Source: Amycolatopsis kentuckyensis
GTDB taxonomy: Bacteria > Actinomycetota > Actinomycetes > Mycobacteriales > Pseudonocardiaceae
Length of the DNA stretch: 36,171 nt
Direction: 5' to 3'
NCBI RefSeq assembly: GCF_002155975.1
Contig: NZ_MUMI01000251.1
Location: 1 to 36,171 of the forward strand
Part shown: positions 32,233 through 36,171 of the stretch, one piece after another
Layout of the letters: every line of letters starts with the position of its first letter
How positions within the stretch are numbered: the first letter of the stretch is position 1
Translations under genes and position numbers: made by a program
The notes under the pieces: model-generated
The model's database searches: none
Seen by the model: only the letters and a program-made list of their open reading frames with translations
Told to the model about the DNA's origin: nothing

Positions 32233-33186
32233 CTACCTCGACTTCGGATCGAGCGCGTCGCGGATGCCGTCGCCCAGCATCACGAAGGCCAGCACGGTCA
32301 GGGTGACGAAGGCGCCGGGGAACAGCAGCATGTGCGGGTCGTTCCGGAAGTAGTCCCGCGAGTCGGCGATCAGCACGCCCCACGAGATCACCGGCGCGCG
32401 GACGCCGATGCCGAGGTAGGCCAGTGTCGCCTCGGCGCCGATGAACGCGCCGAGCGCGATGGTGGCGTACACCAGCACCGGCGCGATCGTGTTCGGCAGC
32501 AGGTGCCGGAAGATGATCCGCGGGGTGCTCGCGCCGAGGCCGCGGGCGGCCTTGACGTAGTCGAGCTGCTTGGCCACCAGCGTCGCCGAGCGCATGATCC
32601 GCATGCCCACCGGCCAGCTCAGCGCCGCGATGGAGCAGACCACCTGGACGATGATCGTCACCGCGCCCGGGTTGGAACCGGGTGCGTTGAACGTCGTCAG
32701 GATGACGATCGCGCCGAGCACGAACGGCAGGCCGGCGAAGATGTCGCCGAAGCGGGACAGCAGGCTGTCGACGAGCCGGCCGTAGTAGCCGGCGACGATG
32801 CCGATCACCGAGCCGAGCAGCACGGTCACCAGCGTCGAGAACACCCCGACCAGCAGCGACGCGCGGGTGCCGTAGATGGTGCGGGCGTAGACGTCCTGGC
32901 CCTGGTTGTCGTAGCCGAACCAGGCGTCCGCGGACGGGCCCTCGTTCGCGTGCGCGAGGTCGCTGAAGCCCGCCTCGCGCGAGCTGAACAGGCCGGGCGC
33001 GATCGCGATCAGCACGACGAACAGGATGATCACCGCCGAGGCGATCACCGCGGGCTTGCGCCGCAGCTGGCGCCACGCGTCGCTCCACAGGCTGCGGGGT
33101 CTCTGCGGGCCGGTGGCGGAGTCGTCCACACGGGACAGTTCCGCCGCGTCGGCCCCGCCGCCGCCCACCAGGTTCGGGTCAGTCAT
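32233..33186 (-). CDS. Peptide ABC transporter permease (DppC/OppC-like)
   Basis: 317 aa with a long cytosolic N-terminus ending in SLWSDAWRQLRRKPAVIASA, which is the OppC_N start, then six membrane helices. The docking EAA loop is KQLDYVKAARGLGASTPRII followed by FRHLLPN. GYDNQGQDVYARTIYGTRAS is the conserved DppC 'GTD-x-x-GRD' segment, here GYDNQGQD. The start overlaps the DppB-like gene by 8 nt, and the stop is 5 nt from the DppD-like start. Confidence 0.93.
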   Translation of the reverse strand: MTDPNLVGGGGADAAELSRVDDSATGPQRPRSLWSDAWRQLRRKPAVIASAVIILFVVLIAIAPGLFSSREAGFSDLAHANEGPSADAWFGYDNQGQDVYARTIYGTRASLLVGVFSTLVTVLLGSVIGIVAGYYGRLVDSLLSRFGDIFAGLPFVLGAIVILTTFNAPGSNPGAVTIIVQVVCSIAALSWPVGMRIMRSATLVAKQLDYVKAARGLGASTPRIIFRHLLPNTIAPVLVYATIALGAFIGAEATLAYLGIGVRAPVISWGVLIADSRDYFRNDPHMLLFPGAFVTLTVLAFVMLGDGIRDALDPKSR

Positions 33187-34108
33187 AGCGGATCCTCGGG
33201 TCGAGAACGGCGTAGAGCAGGTCGACGACCAGGCTCATCAGCAGGTACACCAGCACCAGCAGGACGACCACGCCGACGACGGTCGCGCTCTCCCGGTTCT
33301 GGATGCCGCGGAAGATGAGCCCGCCCAGGCCGTTGATGTTGAACACGCCTTCGGTGACGATCGCGCCGCCCATCAGGGCGCCGAGGTCGGTGCCGAGGAA
33401 CGTGAGGACCGGGATCACCGAGTTGCGCAGCAGGTGGACGAGCACGACCCGGCTCTGCGGCTGGCCCTTCGCGATCGCCGTCCGGACGTAGTCGGCGCGG
33501 CGGTTTTCGGCGATGCTCGTCCGCGCCAGCCGGGCCACGTACGCCATGGACAGGCTGCCGAGGGCGATGCCCGGCACGATGAGCTCGCCGACGCTCGGGT
33601 CGTCGGACACGCTCGCTTCGATCCAGCCGAGGCCGTTGGCGCCCAGGGCCAGCTGCAGCACGATCGCGGTGACGAACACCGGCAGCGAGATCAGGAACGT
33701 CGTCGAGACCAGCACCAGGTTGTCGAGGAACCCCTTGCCGCGCAGGCCGGTCAGCACGCCGGCGGTGAGCCCGATGACCGCTTCGATGACCACGGCGATC
33801 ACGGCCAGGCGGAGCGTGATCGGGTAGGACGTGGCGATCAGCTCGCCCACGGACGTGCCGTTGAAGGTTTCGCCCCAGTCGCCGGTGAACAGGCTTCCGA
33901 GGTACTTGAAGTACTGGACGAAGATGTTGTCGTCGAGGTGGAACTTCTCGGTCATCAGGGCGATGTAGGCCGGTGGGCAGGCGGTCTGGCCGCACTTGCC
34001 GGAGAACGGGTCGCCGGGCACCGCCCAGACCAGGACGTAGATGAGGAACGTGGTGCCGAAGAACACCGGGATCAGCTGGAGCAGCCGTCGCAGGACGTAG
34101 CGGGTCAT
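33179..34108 (-). CDS. Peptide ABC transporter permease (DppB/OppB-like)
   Basis: 309 aa. MTRYVLRRLLQLIPVFFGTT and FLIYVLVWAVPGDP are the DppB N-terminal signature. The EAA loop is RRADYVRTAIAKGQPQSRVV followed by LVHLLRNSVIPV. GALMGGAIVTEGVFNINGLG matches the conserved 'G-x-V-V-x-E-x-x-F-x-x-P-G-x-G' region. About six helices. AGGA 8 nt upstream supports the ATG at 34108. A strong hairpin separates it from the binding-protein gene. Confidence 0.94.
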   Translation of the reverse strand: MTRYVLRRLLQLIPVFFGTTFLIYVLVWAVPGDPFSGKCGQTACPPAYIALMTEKFHLDDNIFVQYFKYLGSLFTGDWGETFNGTSVGELIATSYPITLRLAVIAVVIEAVIGLTAGVLTGLRGKGFLDNLVLVSTTFLISLPVFVTAIVLQLALGANGLGWIEASVSDDPSVGELIVPGIALGSLSMAYVARLARTSIAENRRADYVRTAIAKGQPQSRVVLVHLLRNSVIPVLTFLGTDLGALMGGAIVTEGVFNINGLGGLIFRGIQNRESATVVGVVVLLVLVYLLMSLVVDLLYAVLDPRIRYD

Positions 34109-34130
34109 GACGAGTTCCTAGTGCGCGCCG

Positions 34131-34168
34131 GGTGTCGTGGGCGGGAGTGCGTTCCCGCCCACGACACC
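34131..34168 (-). terminator. Strong hairpin between binding-protein and permease genes
   Basis: Perfect 16-bp arms (34131-34146 and 34153-34168, GGTGTCGTGGGCGGGA type) around a 6-nt loop. It lies in the 91-nt gap after the substrate-binding gene and 22 nt before the DppB start. This position is typical of partial terminators or 3' stabilising hairpins that give more binding protein than membrane subunits. It could also end the binding-protein message completely. Confidence 0.7.
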
Positions 34169-34199
34169 GTGGTGGTGGGTACGGCTTCTCAGCGCGTCA

Positions 34200-35825
34200 C
34201 TACTTCTTCAGGACCTCGATGGACGGGTAGTCCGGCATGCGCCGGAAGTCCAGGCCCGCGGACTTGAGGTTCTTCGACTTCGCCGCGGTGCCCTTCTCGT
34301 CCCACACCGGGATCGTCGGCAGGTCCTTCGCGACCAGGTCCTCGGCCTGCTGGTACAGCTTGACCGCGGCGTCCTTGTCGACGGTCGAGTCCGCCTGGGC
34401 GAGGAGGGCGTCCACCTGCGGGTTGGAGTACGTCGAGTCGTTCGAGGACGCACCGGTCTTGAAGATCGGGTTGAGGAAGTTCTCGATGGACGGGTAGTCC
34501 GCCGACCAGTCCGAGCGGCCCATGCCGGTGAGCTTGTGGCCGGTCACGATGCTGCGCCACTGGCCGAAGTCGGTGGCGGGCACGAAGTCGCACTCGACGC
34601 CGAGGGTGTTCTTGATGCTGTTGCACGCCGCGACCAGCGGTTCCTTGCGGCCACCGTCCGCGTTGGACGCGATGGTCAGCTTGCCCGTGAAGCCGGACTT
34701 CTGGAACGCCTCCTTGGCGGCGGCCGGGTCGAACTTGCAGAACTGGCAGACGCCGGGCCGCGCGCCCGGGATGCCCTGCGAGATGTAGCCGTCCGCCGGC
34801 ACGTAGGTGTCGTTCATGACGGTCTTGGTGATCTGCGCGCGGTCGATCGCCATCGAGATGGCCTTGCGCAGCTCGAGGTTGTTGTAGCCGGGCACGTAGT
34901 ACGGGATGTTGATGGTGCTGATCCCGAGCAGGTGGCCGGTGACCAGCCGGTCGCCGAGGTCGTTCTTGTACTTGCCGCCCGCGACCGCCGACGGCGGCAG
35001 CGCCTCCATGAAGTCGAGCCGCCCGCTCAACAGGTCCTGGTAGGCGGTCTCCTGGCTGGCGTAGATCTTGATGTCGAGGTTCTTGAACTTGACCTTGTCG
35101 TCACCCTTGTAGTCGTCGAACCGGGTGAGCTTGATGTCCTGGTTGGGCGTCCGCGAGACGAACTTGAGCGGGCCGTTGCCGATCGGGTGCTGCTCGAAGG
35201 CCGGGCGGTCCTTGAAGAACACGTCGGGCAGCGGCGCGAAGGCCTGGTAACCGATCTTGATGTCGAAGACGGAGAACGGCGCGTTCAGCGTCACCTGGAA
35301 CTCGTAGTCGCCCTTCACGACCAGCCCGGACATTCCCTCGGTGGACGGCTTGGCGTTCTCGTCCTCGGGGTGGACGTCCTGGTAGCCCTGGATGTTCGAG
35401 AAGAAGTCGGTGTTGAGCTGGCCGTTCGGCGCGTAGGCGGCGAAGTTCCAGGCGTCGGTGAAGTTGTGCGCCTTCACCTCGGTGCCGTCGTGGAACTTCC
35501 AGCCCTGCTTGATCTTGATGTCGTAGACCTTGGAATCGGTCGTGGTGATCGACTCCGCCATCAGGTTGAAGGGCTTGGCGTCCGCGCCCTTGAACCCGAC
35601 CAGCGTGGCGAACATCGGCTGGATCGCCTTGGTGCCGCCCAGGTCGTTGATGTTGCTCGGGACCAGCGCGTTCTGCGGCTCGGTGCCGTAGACGCTCACC
35701 GTGCCGTCCGGGTCCGTCTCGCCGGCGCCCGCGGAGCTGCCCGACCCGCCACCGCACGCCGCGAGTACGAGCGCCAGCGAGGTCATCACCACCGTGGGTC
35801 CCCAGAGCCTGCGCGAACGACGCAT
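34200..35825 (-). CDS. Peptide ABC transporter substrate-binding lipoprotein (family 5)
   Basis: 541 aa from ATG 35825, which follows GGAGGGG; the upstream in-frame ATG at 35837 lies before that ribosome site and is less likely. Lipobox LVLAAC with Cys24, then a Gly/Ser linker. The family 5 (DppA/OppA) pattern is clear: IKQGWKFHDGTEVKAHNFTD (the 'vt-fs-DG-p-tA-Dv' signature), PIGNGPLKFVSRT, ELRKAISMAIDRAQI and DYPSIENFLNPIF. It captures peptides outside the membrane for the permease/ATPase genes downstream. CQFCKFDP is a cysteine pair within the mature part. Confidence 0.93.
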   Translation of the reverse strand: MRRSRRLWGPTVVMTSLALVLAACGGGSGSSAGAGETDPDGTVSVYGTEPQNALVPSNINDLGGTKAIQPMFATLVGFKGADAKPFNLMAESITTTDSKVYDIKIKQGWKFHDGTEVKAHNFTDAWNFAAYAPNGQLNTDFFSNIQGYQDVHPEDENAKPSTEGMSGLVVKGDYEFQVTLNAPFSVFDIKIGYQAFAPLPDVFFKDRPAFEQHPIGNGPLKFVSRTPNQDIKLTRFDDYKGDDKVKFKNLDIKIYASQETAYQDLLSGRLDFMEALPPSAVAGGKYKNDLGDRLVTGHLLGISTINIPYYVPGYNNLELRKAISMAIDRAQITKTVMNDTYVPADGYISQGIPGARPGVCQFCKFDPAAAKEAFQKSGFTGKLTIASNADGGRKEPLVAACNSIKNTLGVECDFVPATDFGQWRSIVTGHKLTGMGRSDWSADYPSIENFLNPIFKTGASSNDSTYSNPQVDALLAQADSTVDKDAAVKLYQQAEDLVAKDLPTIPVWDEKGTAAKSKNLKSAGLDFRRMPDYPSIEVLKK

Positions 35826-36085
35826 GATCCCCTCCATATCCGGTCTGTCCGAAAGGTGAGACGCACGCTATCGGGGCCGGTGAAGCTGATCACGGACTGC
35901 GGTGTTGCAAATGTGTGACGGTCGTCGGGACCACCTGGTTGGAGCACAACAAACGTAGGAATCCGGATACTCCGGACGGCCTAGCGCGGACAGGTGGTCA
36001 TCACGCGCTCACCCACGGTTCCGTTGTGCCCCAAGCCCTTTGGGGCGGCCGAACGGTCGGTCAGCCAAGCGGGGCCGACGGAACC
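35826..36085. other. Upstream region of the peptide importer operon
   Basis: No supportable gene. The region should hold the promoter of the binding-protein gene, but I see no -10/-35 pair I would trust. A 7-bp hairpin (GCCCCAA/TTGGGGC, 36028-36046) may be a terminator for a gene outside the window or part of the repeat-rich spacer. Confidence 0.4.
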
Positions 36086-36171
36086 CCGCACCGGCGTGAC
36101 CGAACCCGGACCCCGCGTGACTGGACCCGGAACTCGCGTGACCAGAGCCGGAACCCGCGTGATTGAAGCCG
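36086..36171. repeat. 21-nt tandem repeats at the window edge
   Basis: Three consecutive units at 36107-36127, 36128-36148 and 36149-36169 share CGGA-x-C-x-CGCGTGA followed by a variable CTGGACC/CCAGAGC/TTGAAGC tail. A degenerate unit precedes them and a further copy starts at 36170. Spacer repeats of this GGAACTCGCGTGA type are, from memory, common between genes in Amycolatopsis genomes. The array probably continues past the window. Confidence 0.75.

Noticed and set aside
1..36171. CRISPR array or complete insertion sequence
   Set aside because: No regularly spaced identical repeats with unique spacers and no intact transposase were seen. The only short tandem array is the 21-nt repeat at the right edge, which has no spacers.

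Overview
The window is high-GC actinobacterial DNA. GC-biased codons, many GTG/TTG starts, leaderless-looking promoters, rare TTA codons and the 21-nt intergenic tandem repeat at the right edge suggest Pseudonocardiaceae, probably an Amycolatopsis-like genome. The genus is inferred from gene content and style, not from a marker gene.

Left part (1-8651): an MFS efflux-type transporter (cut by the window) is coupled to its MarR-type regulator. Next come a secreted CHAP amidase/peptidase with six FG-GAP/VCBS-like repeats, a DUF1963 protein, and an ArsR-like (DUF5937-type) regulator. The regulator is divergent from a four-gene operon of polar-amino-acid-type ABC permease, ATPase, solute-binding lipoprotein and a CocE/NonD hydrolase. 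A perfect 34-bp palindrome lies between regulator and operon. An APH-family kinase gene follows.

Middle part (about 9630-21541): this looks like an accessory island. It starts with a non-coding or decayed stretch holding what may be a serine-recombinase remnant. A STAND NTPase follows (class III cyclase-like domain, NB-ARC, TPR). Then comes a tight five-gene run: AlkA-like HhH-GPD glycosylase, cobalamin-binding-type radical SAM enzyme, Nudix hydrolase, a large protein with two phosphoribosyltransferase-like domains and a GHKL ATPase domain, and a receiver domain fused to an APH/protein-kinase-like phosphotransferase. The last two form an unusual two-component pair. Coupled starts (GTGA, an 8-nt overlap) bind the run together. 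I do not recognise it as a described system, and it is the best candidate here for something new. The island ends near an odd class I-shaped tRNA gene with anticodon UAA. The STAND gene and the adjacent kinase gene carry in-frame TTA codons.

Right part (21646-36171): mostly housekeeping or conserved genes. They are type II NADH dehydrogenase, a DNA-deamination repair pair (family 5 uracil-DNA glycosylase and endonuclease V, overlapping), an S10 serine-carboxypeptidase-like protein, three paralogous multi-spanning membrane proteins of unknown function, a secreted subtilisin-like S8 protease, and a complete Opp/Dpp-type peptide ABC importer (binding protein, two permeases, two ATPases). A strong hairpin lies between the binding-protein gene and the rest of that operon. 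Tandem 21-nt repeats occupy the last 80 bases.
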